DNA of 64,000 nucleotides from Pleurodeles waltl (taxonomy: Eukaryota; Chordata; Amphibia; Caudata; Salamandridae). The stretch lies in assembly GCF_031143425.1 (NCBI RefSeq), contig NC_090451.1, positions 663,490,575-663,554,574 of the forward strand. The letters run 5' to 3'. This document shows, one piece after another, positions 33,633 to 47,315 of this stretch (the first letter of the stretch is position 1; every line of letters begins with the position of its first letter). The notes under the pieces were generated by a model that searched no databases, was not told the origin of the DNA, and worked only from the letters and a program-made list of their open reading frames with translations. The position numbers and the translations under genes were made by a program.

Positions 33633-33899
33633 GCTTTTGGTGCTATCAAATGCTGGTAGTGCCGAGTACCAAGGCTACGTTGTTTCTATTCTATCTTATG
33701 TCTCTTTTTTCAACCACTGTAACTTTTTGTTTCTTTACCTCACTCTTGCAGGTTTTGCTTAATCCCCGCTCCTCCTTTTGTCACAGTTTCCATATATTTC
33801 CTCCCCCCTTTTCGGTCTTTCACTCTCTTACTCAGTTTCAAAGTCCCAAAAAAATGTGTGCCCACCACTTGCAACCACCAGCACAAATTCAGCTCTAGT
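33633..33899 (+). mobile_element. truncated CAGTGCTTAATTTG-family hAT-like element
   Basis: ACCAAGGCTACGTTG, CTCACTCTTGCAGGTTTTGC, the T/C-rich stretch and ACCAGCACAAATTCAG match the 3' half of the 5295 copy in the same order. The left end is missing and the right end is degraded. Confidence 0.5.
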
Positions 33900-34860
33900 G
33901 GGGCAGTGAGTCAGTCCTTTGATGTCATTGAGGGTAATTCCTGTATGCCATCACGACTGTCACCCCTGACATTTTAGTGCATCAGTTCACCGCATTTCAC
34001 TAGAAACGGCCTCCTTAGCTTACATTGAACATCCACTCCCGAGGCCATTTTGAGAGGCATTTACCTTTGCCCCGCCTACATAATCCTCACCAAAATTTGA
34101 AATCAACAGATTTTTGACCATTGCTGCAGTTGTATACTCAAGTTGGGTATTGGTGTGGGAATGTGGCTAAACAGTGGGAACACTGCTTGGTGGGGTGTGT
34201 CCCACAATTGGGGTTTGCCTGGTAATTTATAAGACTTTGGGGTCCATTGTACGCTGCCATAGAGTATACCAGGAAGCAGAGTTCTTGGCTATCGCTACCG
34301 TGTCAGAGGACCCTCAGCCCTTTGGAGATTGCCTTCTGCCTAGTGGTGTGTGAAGGGATCTGCTGCGGAGAACTTTATCAATTCTGCTCACACTGGATTT
34401 GATAACACACTGCACTGTCCATTACATTGTTCCTCTGTATGTCCTAATCCTGCAAAATATTGTACTCATGACCATGAATGTAATTTATGTGGACTGCATC
34501 TGTGTTAATCTGCTCTTTAAAGTGTAGTTTGAATGTTGCTTGATATAGGATTTGTTCTTTCAGACAGAGGCTTGAAATAAATGTAGTCGCATATTGCAAT
34601 TTCATTAATTGATTTGTGAATTATTTGCTTGGCAGCATTTTTTTCCCAGGTTCTCTATGTAAGGTCAAGTTTCCTTACAATCTTATATCGACCAAACTTG
34701 TTTGTCTCATAATGTGTGTTGCAGGTCCCAAGGCAAAACCTACCTTGAGGAGGTACCTTCATAATTTATTACAGTTATATGTAAATGGACACTTTTTACA
34801 TCGTTCTTGATCATGGCAATTTAGCCCTTTCCAATTGCTGACAGTTTGGTAAACATGGAA
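33900..34860. other. unassigned intronic DNA
   Basis: No exon, RNA or repeat with definable ends was seen. Confidence 0.4.
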
Positions 34861-34970
34861 CTTTGGGCATGTGGGAAACAAATAATTTGCCCAGCATCAT
34901 ACAGTTTGGTAAAATGCAGAAGTTGGGGTTCGCATTTTGACTTCGCAGTGGAATCACTTTATCAGATCCC
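34861..34970 (+). repeat. MIR/CORE-SINE-like fragment
   Basis: AATAATTTGCCCAGCATCAT, ACAGTTTGGTAAAATGCAGA and GGGTTCGCATTTTGAC correspond to the MIR core (CTTGCCCAAGGTCACACAGC, AGTGGCAGAGC, GGATTCGAACCC). Confidence 0.55.
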
Positions 34971-37900
34971 TTCCTCAACTGACCATTATATAACACCAGG
35001 TGTCAAATGGTTTGTCAAGGTTAAAGGGCTTGGCTCTGACTTAAAGTAGAATCTGATTCCAGGATGAGCTTCATCTTGTAATTTTGTTTTGAGTCGATTG
35101 AGAGTAAGGTCCATGATTCAAAGGGTTCTACCAGAAATATCTTATTTATTTTCCTACTTACATGGGCATGCATTGTTCCCAGCTTGCTAGCCATCCCTCC
35201 TGTGCGTCAATTTTCTTCTTAAAATTAATGCCCAGCTTTATTATATCACTTGCTCGCAAAGTGGTATGGTGTAAAATACGGCACTCCGAATAGCATCTGA
35301 CATAAATATTGTGTTGTAAAGGTTGTTTACGAAAATATCTTCCCTTCAAAGTTAACACTGGACAATCTACACCCAGAGAGGCAATATTTTCGTAAGCGAG
35401 ATTTAGGAGACACTATTTATGTGATATAACATTTGTGGTCACAATACGTTCTCCAGTTATTGCCACGCGTTATAACTAATGCCGACCACTCCCAACTCGC
35501 AATCATTCGCTGTTACCAACCAAAGAACATACCACTCCCCTTTGGATTGGTATTTCCCGGGGCCTTGTTACCACTTTAAAATACCAGGGCACTCATAATG
35601 CGGTCCAGGCTGTGATTGACTCTGCTGCCCACTTGCTCCATTAACGGTTACTGAATCACCCAAGAGACTTTTCTGGAAGATCCAAAGATGTTCCCTTGCA
35701 TCTGCGATCCCTCCAGCTCTCCTGCTGATTGCTCGCAGTCCTTTCGGTTTCCATTTGCTCTTACCTTAATATCTTTCATCAGCTGTGCCCCACAATTACA
35801 TTATTTGGGGGAAGACTGCAGGCTTTTATTTAGGTCACACTTGTTTTTTGTAGGGATGAGTGCAAGTTCACAATGTTGTAGAGTTTTGAAAACAAAAACA
35901 CATTCTAGTGCAGTTTATATTGGACATTCTGGAAAAAACACACTGCTGTTTTTCATAAATCACACAAGAATTCCTCCTCCACATTATCTTACAGAGCTCT
36001 GGTACTCCCGATCAGCTACTGGAAGCTGCCTTCAGATGATGACTGATGAGGTCTGCCAAGTTCCACTTCCAGGGCTTCTTCTTCAGAAAGGTTAATTAAA
36101 GTGAGTCAGAGTGCTGCCTTCTAAAAGCAGCATTTCCTGTCTGATTGGGTCACCACCGACTTTCTCTAGCAGAACACGGCCCCCTTACTCCACCCCCCCC
36201 AGATCTGTATGATCTGATGCACAACTGTGGTGTGAGGTGGTGCATGCACGTTATATCTTTGTAACCTAAAAGCGTTAGTACTGGTGCCTCAGTTGTTGGC
36301 CTGCAGCACCTGAACAACCAGAGCGATAACACTGCTTGGTAAAAAGCTAGCCTTTCACAGCAGTGCAACTGCAGAGTTAGCTCTGCTGTAAACAGAGCTG
36401 TCCTATGTTGGTTGTTCAAATAAAGAGATGCTGCTGTGCCTGGGTACACACCTGTGACGTGGATAATATGAAGTGCAACTGGACTGTTTTAGGTGTATGG
36501 ATGTAAGATTTCTGTAACCTGAAGATTAGATCTGCAAGCATGTCTGTGCCATCGCTCTAGCCTGAGGGATATAACTTAGCTGCCTGAAGCAGTTGACTGC
36601 ATTATTTGGCTAATCTCAGAGACAGGCTCATGATGTACCTGTAGAATCTGAGACAGCGTTGCTGTATGATGTACAAGCCAGTGACATCAGTGTCACACAG
36701 TGTTCTACCTAAGCTCCTCTAAAATCTGAGGGACATGGATTGTTCTGCAGAGCGGGGTGTATGCCTCTATCCTCGCTGGTCTTAACCTATTGACTTTTGT
36801 GGACATGTTCTGAACCACTTTTTGAAGCAGGGGCCCCAGCCTAAGCCGCTCCTATGACGTGGACCTCAAAAATATGTATAAAACTACTGAAAAAAATATA
36901 AATCAAACAAACACACAAATTATGAAATATTTCCTTTAATTCACAGACAAAAAATATTCAACAATCTAAAGTTTGATTTTAATGGAAAGGTTGGTGCTTT
37001 TCACAATTAAGTAGCATAGTAACTTGTAATTTTTGCTCTTAATGCATGCTTTTGTCCAGTCCATGCCAGTGCTGAAATTTAGGTGGTCAGTCGTCAACAG
37101 TAGATTCCGTTTGCTGTTCCTGTGCTATTCCCAAAAATCAAGCTAAGGATATCAACGTAAATTTCAGCCTTCAATTTAAAATACTTTCACATTTACAGAG
37201 TGTTCTAAAAATGTTACGTTTTACATTTTGCTTCCTTATGTGTCAAAAATGTATTAACTGTTAATATTGTTAAATTTTTCTAAACAGCTGTGTAGCCCTG
37301 AGTAGGTGTTGAGGACATGTAAGGGTCCACCTAAGTATTTATACAGTGTACAACAAAAGACATTGCATGGTCGTTTGGAGGCATATGACAGCTATTTATT
37401 GCTGCCCAACTCAATGACACACATTTTATGAACCTTGGTTAGATGAAAGGCTGAGTGGATCCACTTGAACTCGGGTCGGTGATAGCGACGTCAACCACAG
37501 ATCTCGGCAGTAGATGCATTAGTTAATTCTTCTAGCGATCAGACCCCGTTACATACCTGTTAACTCATGCGTTTTGTGGGAGTAAACCTCAGTTTTATGT
37601 CGAGCATAGGTACGCCAACAGGTTATCTATTTGGGCTTTTAACCACGCTCACCTCACACCCATCACTATTGCTTGTTTATGAGCTTGCCCTTCAAAAATA
37701 CTTTTTTAACATTGCTAAGTGGTATATACATTTATCCCTATTTGGGGCGGTTTGGTTACCGCCTTAGACATGGACACATCGACCTTATTACATGGCTAAT
37801 TGCACTTTTGCAGATACGTTTGACTGTGAGTGATTTTTTTTTTTGTTTTGTGTCTCTCCTTCAGGTTCATGCTCATGGCAGCCCTAACGTTTTGAATCGG

Positions 37901-38379
37901 CTTGCTTATGTCAACTGTTTTACTTTTCATTTTCGATTTATGTGGCAATAAAAGTACGGTTAGGAGTTTACAACTCTAATAGCTCTAACTTGAGCAAATG
38001 CGAGACCCATTACATTGCCAATGCTTGCTTTACTTTAATTCACCCATATGGCAAACAAAATGCATCCAAAGACTTTAATTAAGTCACCCAGGCTCCAAAC
38101 CTATATCACACACTAAAAATGTGTCTATTCCCCAGTGAACTTAAATGGATTCACCTTCTTAAATGCATGCCTTTACTTGCATTCTTGAGGCAAGAGGTTG
38201 ACAAGTATGCTATTACCCCAGTGTCCATTTGAGAGTTTCATTGCTATACAAAGAACAGATAGATCAAAACTATGGCCTGCCCCATGGCATTATTAATTAT
38301 GTCTTCCCGAGGCAGTAGGAAGATTAGTGCTTCCTTGGCCTGAGTATGCCGCTGCCACCTGCTCTTATTCCCCAGGTAC
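34971..38379. other. unassigned intronic DNA
   Basis: A long stretch of mixed AT-rich sequence in which I can support no exon, RNA gene or bounded transposon. Frames at 35688-36095 and 37673-37951 are unrecognised and probably due to chance. Confidence 0.4.
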
Positions 38380-38650
38380 ATTAAATGCTCGGTGCGTCCA
38401 AGATGGCGCCACGGCAGTACTGGCCGCGCGCCCCTTCCTCGGCTTGGAGCGGTACTCTTGGTGCAGGCCTCGTCCAACCGCCTGCTCTATGACGCTCGCG
38501 CCAAGAACGGTTTCCGGCGCCGTCACGAGCCTTGAGAAGGAATGAGTCACAGGTGGACCGGAAGCTCCTTACTGAGGGAACAGCGGCCGTTGTTTGACGA
38601 CGCAAGAGATGTGTGTTGCGGGGCGGGTGGGTCATCGGTGACTAACAGAA
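38380..38650. promoter_or_regulatory. small CpG-rich island with YY1-type motif
   Basis: An isolated GC/CpG-dense block lies within AT-rich DNA. CCAAGATGGCGCC at 38398-38410 matches the YY1 core found at many housekeeping transcription starts, and the first ATG (38403) lies inside it, as is common for such promoters. That frame closes after 29 codons (TGA at 38490). Several overlapping frames on both strands remain open, as expected in GC-rich DNA, and none shows a known domain. It may be a promoter of a nested or alternative transcript, or a CpG-rich repeat remnant. Confidence 0.4.
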
Positions 38651-39295
38651 CCTGCGTAATGCGAACAATGACCCCTCCTGCCATGTGTGAAGGAAAAATA
38701 AACCCTTCCCTAGCAGAGTGACTTCTGAAAATAATCCACCAGCATGACCGTCATTGGAAATGATTTCTATGAATTAATCAAGTGGTTGGGACTACCACAT
38801 AATAATCTACTATGGGAGACGTTACTGATAATTTCCCATCGCCTGAAATGCATTCAATCTAAATTTAAAGATGCAACCTACATTTAAAGATGCAGTTTAT
38901 AGCCATGGGCACTTGAATTACGTGGAGGACCGAGGTGTATGGCACGGTTCGCCAGGGCTTTAACTGGGATAAAAAAGTGGGGGTCCTTGAAAGGGTTGCG
39001 GACTATAAAATAAAGGACGTGGCTTAAACACGTAAATAATAATTCCTATTTAGGGCCACCCTACCTATACATGTGCATTAAGTCACAGCTGCTATAATAA
39101 GTATGTGCGGTTTACAAAGAGGCCAAAGATTGAATGACCGGGTATTCTGAACACCTTTTTACCCCCTGACAGGCACAGAAAGAAACTTTCAGCCTCACCT
39201 CAATAGTCTCTCATTGTGAACACTTGGATGCGACTCAAATCAAAGTACGCATTATTCAAGGGTAATATGCTGCCTTTTAAAAAAAGACCACGACA
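38651..39295. other. unassigned intronic DNA
   Basis: Nothing supportable was seen. Confidence 0.4.
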
Positions 39296-39561
39296 CAGGG
39301 ATTTTCAAACAGTGATCCTAGGGGGGGCACCAGGCTCCGGCCAAAAGAAGCATTTCACAGATAATAGTGTTTTGTTTTAAGCAGAAACATGTTATTTCAT
39401 TTTTAAAATGGCAACAGTACTTAACTGCAATGTTTAAATACATATGGACATATTTAAACACTGCCATCTCTATAAAATATTCGTGAAAAATTCTGAAGGG
39501 GGCCAATGATTTTTATTTTTCAACTGGGGAGGCGCGGCATTAAAAAGTTTGGAGACCACTG
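39296..39561. mobile_element. hAT-like MITE, about 266 bp
   Basis: The left end CAGGGATTTTCAAACAGTG and right end AGTTTGGAGACCACTG are imperfect inverted repeats of the CAGTGGTTTTCAAAC type. The flanks CACGACAC and CACAACAT agree at six of eight positions if the start is shifted by one base. A small internal palindrome around CATATGG is present. Confidence 0.5.
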
Positions 39562-42124
39562 CACAACATCCTGGAAAAAGAAAACACTCTTAGGGAATGC
39601 AAGGTTAAGTAAAGCATAGGAAATATAAACAGGAACTTCATGGCTTACCTTACCGTTTTTAACACTAATTTTTCAGAAATCAGTCAGCATGTTTGTCTGC
39701 AAAGTTAAGGTCATATACACAGGCCTAAAATAGACTCGTTTCAATGTCCGTTTTTAATTACAACGGGGTCTGTGACCAGGAGGATCTAGCCCACCTAAAG
39801 TGCTGCTGCCGGCTACAATATGGAGCATGAAATGCAAATTTTGTGGCGAGGGAAGGAACATTTTGCTACATAGCATGTGATTTAATGCAAATAATGCATA
39901 CATTATTCCGCACTGTAGTCTACCTAGATTTACATTTCAACATCAAGATGCAAACGTGTCTCCAGGGCGATTAAAATGCGTTGAATTCCTAAGAAAGAAA
40001 ATTATATGAGTTTGTCAGATGACTTAAAATGGTATGCACTAGCAATTAATAATTTTATCACGCATGAAATCACAGGAACACTGTTTTAGTAACTGTCCTT
40101 TCCACCCTTCAGAGTAAAATGGATTGTGTGAAATGTACAATGTGCAGTCAGAAGAAAAACAAGCCTACATGTATTAATTTTTATATTAAAAGATTTGCCT
40201 TATTCTTTTAACGCATCCCAGTTATATTTTAACACTTGTCCTCGCTTTCGCGTTTACCCACTTTTCACAGTATAGTGCCTCCGATACACACCTTTTACTG
40301 AGAAAGCAGTGCTGGACAGTATATGATATCTTACTTTTATTCTGTCTGTACCTCCATTAAAAATACTTTAAGATTCAACGTATACTACCTTAAAAAATAT
40401 GAGATTCTTCTGAAGGCCGTGATCTTTCTTAAAATGGCTTCTGCATTTAGAATAGTGTCTTATGTTAACACAGATGTATGTAATATATAAAACAAAACAT
40501 TGTCAGGACACAGAAGCTTCACCTTGTTCACCCATCTTTGATTCACACGTAATTAGCGCCGGGAACGTTGGAGCTACACAGCCAATCAGAATGCCTCGTT
40601 TGTGTATTATATCTGCAGCTTTAGGTCGGTGCAAGGACCACTCTAATCGTTACATACACCCTGGACTTTGCCATACCCCATTTTGTCACCTGCCCCAGGG
40701 AGCATGCACATCCAGCATGTTGTGAGCTGAGGACATGGTCCTGGAATTATGTGAATATGCAGCTGCAGTGTTTTCTGCATGATTATGGATTTGCCACTTA
40801 ATCCGTCACCTACAAGATAATCTGCAGATTTTTTACCCAAAAATAGTTTCTAGCTCGAACAGATCAAAAGTTACTAAAACACAACTATATGTGTTGCAGC
40901 ACAGTGAAAGACTGGTCACCTTTCTGTTGATTATTGCTGTATTTCGGTATTAGACGGGTACTTAATGAGGTGAAAGCTTTGCCCAGACAGTGTTAATATT
41001 TGTAAAATGGCAACATAATAAACTAAAACTATCACAAAATGTGCCCCATTACGCTGCATAGGTTGCCCTTTCTTGCCACATCATCAAATCTGCATAATTT
41101 CAACCTCCACAGCATCATAATTCCATTGGCCCATACTGAGGGAAAACATTTCCTGGTTCCAACTGCACAGCTCAGCTATCTCCTTCCAAGTGTTCAGGTG
41201 ACAGAAACCATTCTACCATCATGCTGGCTCCACCCCTAGGTTGGCGGAGATTAAAGCATGGCCAAATACAGCTAAGCAGTAGAAAAAATTAAACTCGCAT
41301 AGAAGTTTGTTTATGTTTTTTTCTATGGTTGTCTGTTTGTTTGCCCCCCCCCCCCCTTAGCACAGTTAGGGCAATTAGCAGCTGACATGTGACCAGCTAC
41401 TCTACATAGAATCTCCCATGGTGCTGCATCCAGTAAATATCTTTTTCTATTAACTTGTGATCCATTTGGTTAGACACATTAGTTTCAAATCTGCAAATGA
41501 TGCATCTGATGGGGGATTGTGTGAAATAAGACAAATTCATTTTTATATCAAAAAGCTACAGAAGTGGAATTGAGTTTTCCCAATGGCCCTGCTTATACTC
41601 CATCATGGTGCGGGCGATGACAAACATGGGTAATTTCACCAAGAGGGGAAAACCCCAGCACAATTAGCCTTACACCTAGCAATGAAAATCCCAACAAAGC
41701 CTTTCATCTTTCTGATGATTTTAAATTGTGCACTGCATTAGATAATAAATCCCCAGCTTCCCTTACAGCATTTAGAAATAGTACATGCGCTCTAAAAATA
41801 TTTTAATGATAATTGTTAAGCACTACATAGCAATACACAAGCTATTATAATTAAATTATTAATATTAATATTATTACACCTCCTAGGATGTCTGACTGCT
41901 CGCCCACATTTATCAAAAAGACCAAGTGTGAGACATGACAACCTACACCTTTCGTAGGTGTCCTGAAGTACAATAGGTAACACCAAATTGTGTCTGTGAT
42001 ACTGCAGAAATTCTGACAATCGCTGGATCTAGGTTTAGGGTAATCTGTTTATATTGTTTAGGGATTATATTTTTCCCTGTGGAGAACTCCTTTCCCCTTA
42101 TTCCCATGAAACATAGTTGTGTTC
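39562..42124. other. unassigned intronic DNA
   Basis: AT-rich with a C homopolymer at about 41344-41357. No exon or bounded repeat is supported. Confidence 0.4.
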
Positions 42125-42132
42125 CATGCACC

Positions 42133-42320
42133 CAGGGCGTAACAAACACCCCTGCAGTCTCTACAGAATAGAGGGGCTCCCAACCCATCAGGGAGGCCCC
42201 AAACTCTCAAGAGGCCCTATTCAGCCCAGGTCAATGATTATCTTAGAGATAAGGGAGACTGAGGGGCCCCTAATCACATTCTGCAGGGGGGGGGGGGCAT
42301 CATTTTGCTTTATGCTACTG
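42133..42320. mobile_element. hAT-like MITE, 188 bp, with 8-bp target duplication
   Basis: It starts CAGGGCGTAACAAACACCCC and ends TTTTGCTTTATGCTACTG, the diverged inverted ends of the CAGGGGCGTAAC/CAGTGGCGTAAC type. The flanks are a perfect 8-bp CATGCACC duplication (42125-42132 and 42321-42328). A G homopolymer lies at about 42286-42297. Confidence 0.85.
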
Positions 42321-42328
42321 CATGCACC

Positions 42329-44273
42329 ATCCTACCATGAAAGGACACTTGCGCTAAATTTTATTGGAAAACATTTCTATGTCTCTTGAAGATTTGAAGA
42401 TGTAGGAAAAATAGTTGTGAACCCAAAGTCCCTCATTATGAATTGCCTTGGGGGAAAAAAACGATTTTAAACCTAATCAGAGCTACAGATAAAGTGAGTA
42501 TTGAGTAAAGCTCATTCTGGGGATGGAGAAAATTGAGGCCATTACAAGCGGGATCCTGAATGTCCACTTAGGAAGGAGGAATAACAGGGATCTGGCAATT
42601 CTAGGCACAAGTTCCCTGGATCCAGAGAAACACTCTGCATCTCATAACTCAGGTGGGTTGGTAACCATCAATTACTCTAGATTAACAACGCTAAAGTCAC
42701 ATAAATCATACGAAGAACCAAATGATACAAGTACAAGAATAACATAAGCTGACCAAAACGTCTAAAAAACCTTAATCTAACTAAAGCGCTGAACATCAGA
42801 CACTCAAGAATAACAATGCCAAACAACAATAAAAGAATATGGAACATAGAAACTGATTACATTTAGTTAGCACAGATAAATTAATAACAATTCAATTTCA
42901 TTTGAACAAATTTTTAATGTGACATCCTTAACTATTACACTAATTAGTAGTGCATGTTGGGACATACATACTTACATACAAAAAGAGAAGAAGACAAAAA
43001 TTAATTTTGAAAAAAATATACCTAGGGCACTTACTAAAAGTGCAGTTGGATTTCTAGAATAGAGAAAACATAAAAACCTGCAAAAAGACACACACACATT
43101 AAGTTAGACCTCTCAGTAATGGTCAGCAAGCAGCGAAGTCTTCATCGGTAGAGCATCTTCGGTCTTCACTCGGCCAGTACACGAACAAGGGACACAGTTC
43201 AGTAATGTTTGGCCTTATTATATCTGAACCGTCAATGGCCGAAAACTAAGGACATAATGCATCTTCTCACCCAGGAACAGCTTCACAACTACAAATCCTG
43301 GACAATCCTCTAACAACTCTGGAAAAATCATCATCTGCTTACATCATCTAAACATTGCTATATTAAAACCCTAGAAAGCAACTAGCCAGAATACCATTAG
43401 ACAGTCTATGGGGTGGTTTGGGTCACATCCAATAAGCTTTACTTCACGTTTCAGAAGTATCTTTTCTTCATTTTCTGCATTCATGATTGGACCATCTTCT
43501 TTCGCCATCAGTCACCAGTTTCTGCAGTAGAATACTATTGTTGCTGGTTATACATGAGCACTGAAGACTATTGTTCTTGGGCACACATTATCTCATACCA
43601 GGAAGAGTAAACGTTACAAACAAAAGAACATAACTTTTCCACAATATGCGAGTCACACAAGATGTTAACTATCTGCCTAATACAATTTTTATCCGTTTTT
43701 GAAAGGTCAGCAAACAAATGAACAATGAACAGTAAGCTTCTAGAAACTGCTGAGCTAGGCACATTACAAAGGCCTTTAAACGTAGGATTAACTTTAGGCA
43801 TGTAGGCCCAATTTTATTAAACCATTTTCATTCACGTTTAAACCTAATAATCATTATTTGTAATCACATTAGTGTTCATATTAATTCATATTAATAAATT
43901 ACAAGACATTTATACATTAAACGTTAATATTTTCTATTTCCGTGTATTGCTTATGGTGTCCACCACTTTTGCCATTTTATATGATACACGTTTTGACACA
44001 CATTTTACCTTATTAATTAGTACTTTAATACTTCAAAATTGTATTAATTCACTTGCTTTTTAGCACACTCACCAATGAATTGAGTCTGCACATGCCATCT
44101 AACAGCGCTCGCTCAGGATCTGAGGATTTCAGTTTGCTCAGCTTGTTAAGAGTGAGGACTAAACTTATTATTCAGGCTAAACATCTACTTTTTTTCTGAG
44201 GGGAGCACTATTCTGGGCACAAAAATGCCATTCTGTAAACAATTCCGCAATATGTCTCAAAAGCATTTCATCC
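42329..44273. other. unassigned AT-rich intronic DNA
   Basis: No exon, RNA gene or bounded element can be supported. Confidence 0.4.
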
Positions 44274-44593
44274 AGTGGTTGCAGGTGGGAGACCAGCACT
44301 AATTTTGGAGACAAACACTTATTATTCCTTATTAGAATTTGACACAAAGCGAGAGAGAGAAAAAAAAAAACAGAAGTAGGCCAGAAAAAGGAACTGAAAG
44401 ACAGAACATCAGTGAAAAAGAAAGAAAGCAGGGATGGAAATAACCTAGAGGAGGAAGATAACAGGACAGAAAGTGTCTGGTGGTGGATTAAAGAGGCACA
44501 AGGTGAAATCAAAACTACGGAGCCTAGACATGCAGCACCCTAGCATTTGAAACTTTGGGCCCTGGCACTTATTCTTCTACAAGCTAAGCATTG
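44274..44593 (-). mobile_element. CAGTGCTTAATTTG-family hAT-like element, inverted and diverged
   Basis: The right end TACAAGCTAAGCATTG is a diverged TACAAATTAAGCACTG terminus. The interior (GAGAGAGAAAAAAAAAA, GAAAGCAGGGATGGAAA, GGTGGTGGATTAAAGAGGCA) matches the outer copy at 5116-6005 in the same orientation. The left end near CAGTGGTTGCAGGTGGG is tentative. Confidence 0.55.
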
Positions 44594-46710
44594 CCAGAGA
44601 CGTCGTCAAACAATGGGACATTCTAGAATGCCTGCTTTTGATGGGAGAGACGCAAACCTGGATAAAAAGAATTATAATTCGTTTTTATTGCATCTGGCCC
44701 TTTAAAAAGCAGCGCTTCTTTTACAAGGTCGGGGTGCCTTGCTCGACCTGCTTCAAAGTTCCAGGAAGATCATTGCACTGATGTTATTTACGGCTCTGGA
44801 CATATCGATCGCCCGGTGCAGGGTGTATACCAGGCATGTCTCATGAATTAAGCATCAGTGCAAGCCTCCCGGACGAAGACTCAGGTTGCTTTATTTCCAA
44901 CTATTCACCTGACAATCACTGGCAGCACATTTTCTGTATCAATTTCATTTCCTAATTGTATATTGATTACCCATCATCAATTGAAAATACCAACTAACAC
45001 ACACACACACACAATGAAATAAGACCTATTTCTATTAATTACCTTGTGCGGGTCAATAAGTTGGCCCTTGAATTTAGTGCTCCCTTCTGACAAATGCTGT
45101 GGTCCACGAGACTTGGGTCCGAATCCTGGCAAGTCAAAGTCTTACATCCTCCCAGGATTTCGTAAACTAAGTCAAATAAATGGCCTTGTATGTGAGACAC
45201 AGTTTTTAGGAAGGTCAGCAGTGTTGAAGGAACATAAGAAACAAGTAAATATGTTTTTTTGCTGTTAACTTTATGCACGTGATTGATGTGAAGGACAGAA
45301 TTCCTAGTCATGTTGGAAAAGAGGCTGGAATAATGATAATTGTATGCCAATTGATATTAAATAAATTAAAGTAAAAACAGACACACAGCTACTGAGGGAA
45401 ATATTGGTCATCAAAACTAGAGCATTCCTGGCCTTCCATTTCATGCCCAATACAACTCCATCTCTGCTGACTGGACACATGGATTAGTACAATTACGTCA
45501 TGTGTGAAGTTACAAGTGTTGCACTATAATGCACAAGGGTCTATTTTGTATCTCATCAATACACTGAATCATCATCACGCATACAATTATTTATCTCATA
45601 GATGCACTGTATACAGAAAGTACTGGTGTTTAGTTTTGGTCTCTCAGGGGAGCAGGCTATTTCATCTGGTTTATTCAGGACTCAGAATGCAAGCCATGTC
45701 TATTGGCTTTATTCATTTCCAAAATGTTGCCACTTTGTAAAGCTTTCAAATTTCTATGCATTGTCAAATTTACAAGAAAAAATGAATTTTTGGGACAATA
45801 TATGTAATGAAAATGTAATACGTTTGCCATCGCGATTAGAAAAATTCTATGTGAATGTAGCTTTGGAAAGAAGAAGCCTTCGTACATTTTCCATCTTGGT
45901 TAGGGTTGACAAGAGTGAAAATCACTGTGCAATGTGGTGAAAACTATCTGTCAATGCGAAGCAACATCGTGCATTGACAAAGTTAAACAGGGACGTTCTG
46001 GGACGATTAGGAGAGATAACAACTGAGGACTTTGCACCCCTTCCCTGCAGAAGCAAAAATACCTTTCAAACCCTTAAGTAAGCAATACCTCAACGCTTAC
46101 TAAAGATGTCTCTGCTTCCTTGAATTTCGCAGAGATTTTTAAAACAATCATACGAGAAGCCCATAAATCTGTATTTATTATGTTAACACATGTCGCATTT
46201 ACACATTTGAGCAAGACACTCGACTGGGAGCTTGAAGGAGCGTACAAAGTGGCTATAGTTGTAAAATGTTCCTCATGCAGTTCTATGCAAGCAGCGACTG
46301 TCGGTGGAAGGAGACTCCGGAACAGCCAACAACTTTGAGTGAGCCTGTAAGTTTTTTCAAGGCATAAGATCATTTTAGTAAAATATCCTGTGATGTATTA
46401 ATTAACACAGTCATAGAGCTACCCAAAGTATGGACATTATGAAATCTCTGATCTGTCTGCATTGTATGTGTATTGGTCAGCATACTATGCAGATAGCCAC
46501 TTGTAGGCCGAAGGAAAGCACTGGTGCTTCCACACCAACAAGTATCCTAGTCTTTGCATTTCAGCAATACAGGAAGGCTACACCCCCTTTGTTGTGCTAT
46601 ACATTTGTCTCAAATTAGGGAGCATCCCTTCTGACCCTCACAGGATGCTACATCTTACTTTGATGTGGTCTGGTTTTGCCATCATACAATTTGCTATTTT
46701 CACACTAGAC
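44594..46710. other. unassigned intronic DNA
   Basis: An AC-dinucleotide run lies at about 44998-45012. No exon or bounded element is supported; see the rejected list for a possible SINE near 45100. Confidence 0.4.
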
Positions 46711-46815
46711 CTGTGGTTCCAAATCTTTTGACTTCTGTGGGCCCCCTACTTTATCATTACTGGGACACGGGGAACCCTCAATGATCATTATTGGAAACCG
46801 GGGACCCCTCAATAC
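46711..46815 (-). mobile_element. fragment of the CAGTGGTTCCCAACC hAT MITE
   Basis: CTGTGGTTCCAAATCTTTTG, GACTTCTGTGGGCCCCC and repeated GGGGACCCCTCAAT match the reverse complement of the 62114 copy's right half. The other half is missing and point changes are many, so it is older than the two full copies. Confidence 0.65.
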
Positions 46816-46918
46816 AGAGTACAGAGGAAGAAATGCTAAAGGGCAACTTAGGAGAGAAGTGAGGACGACCTGCCTTGCAACCTGTGGTGGAATTTAAGGG
46901 GGAAAGAAGAAGTATAAC

Positions 46919-47315
46919 AGAGGCTCTCAGTTTTCCAGTTTTTCTTATTTTTACTGATAAATAAAGCTTGAAAAATACAGAAATTTGGGCTTCTTGTGAG
47001 TGACTCTCTGTGGTGCCTTGCATGAAATCCAGGCCAACAATTGTGAAGATAGACAACAGGAGAAGTTGTATGTGTAGCATAATGTAGGGTTTTGTAAAAT
47101 TTGAGTTCTTAATTTTCTAAAATATGAAAGGCTTCAAAGTATGAGTTTATGTTTATCAGTTAAATAAATGTGGAAATATACCATTTTAAGACTTTATTTA
47201 TTCTAAAAATACAAAATAAATATGTATAAATACCAATGAGATGGCCAAAAAATAAATATAGATGAATATGGACAGAAATGATACAAATAAAAAAAAATAA
47301 AAAAACAGGAGCCCT
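46919..47315. mobile_element. AT-rich inverted-repeat element (GGCTCC...GGAGCC family)
   Basis: The left end AGAGGCTCTCAGTTTTCCAG and right end AAAAAACAGGAGCCCT are inverted. Both interior flanks contain ATAAATAAA/TTTATTTATT runs. Related ends occur at 50802 and 55192. The superfamily is uncertain. Confidence 0.45.

Noticed and set aside
45060..45230. Possible tRNA-derived SINE (GGGTCCGAATCCTGGC resembles a B box)
   Set aside because: I could not find a matching A box at the right distance, so the evidence is too thin.
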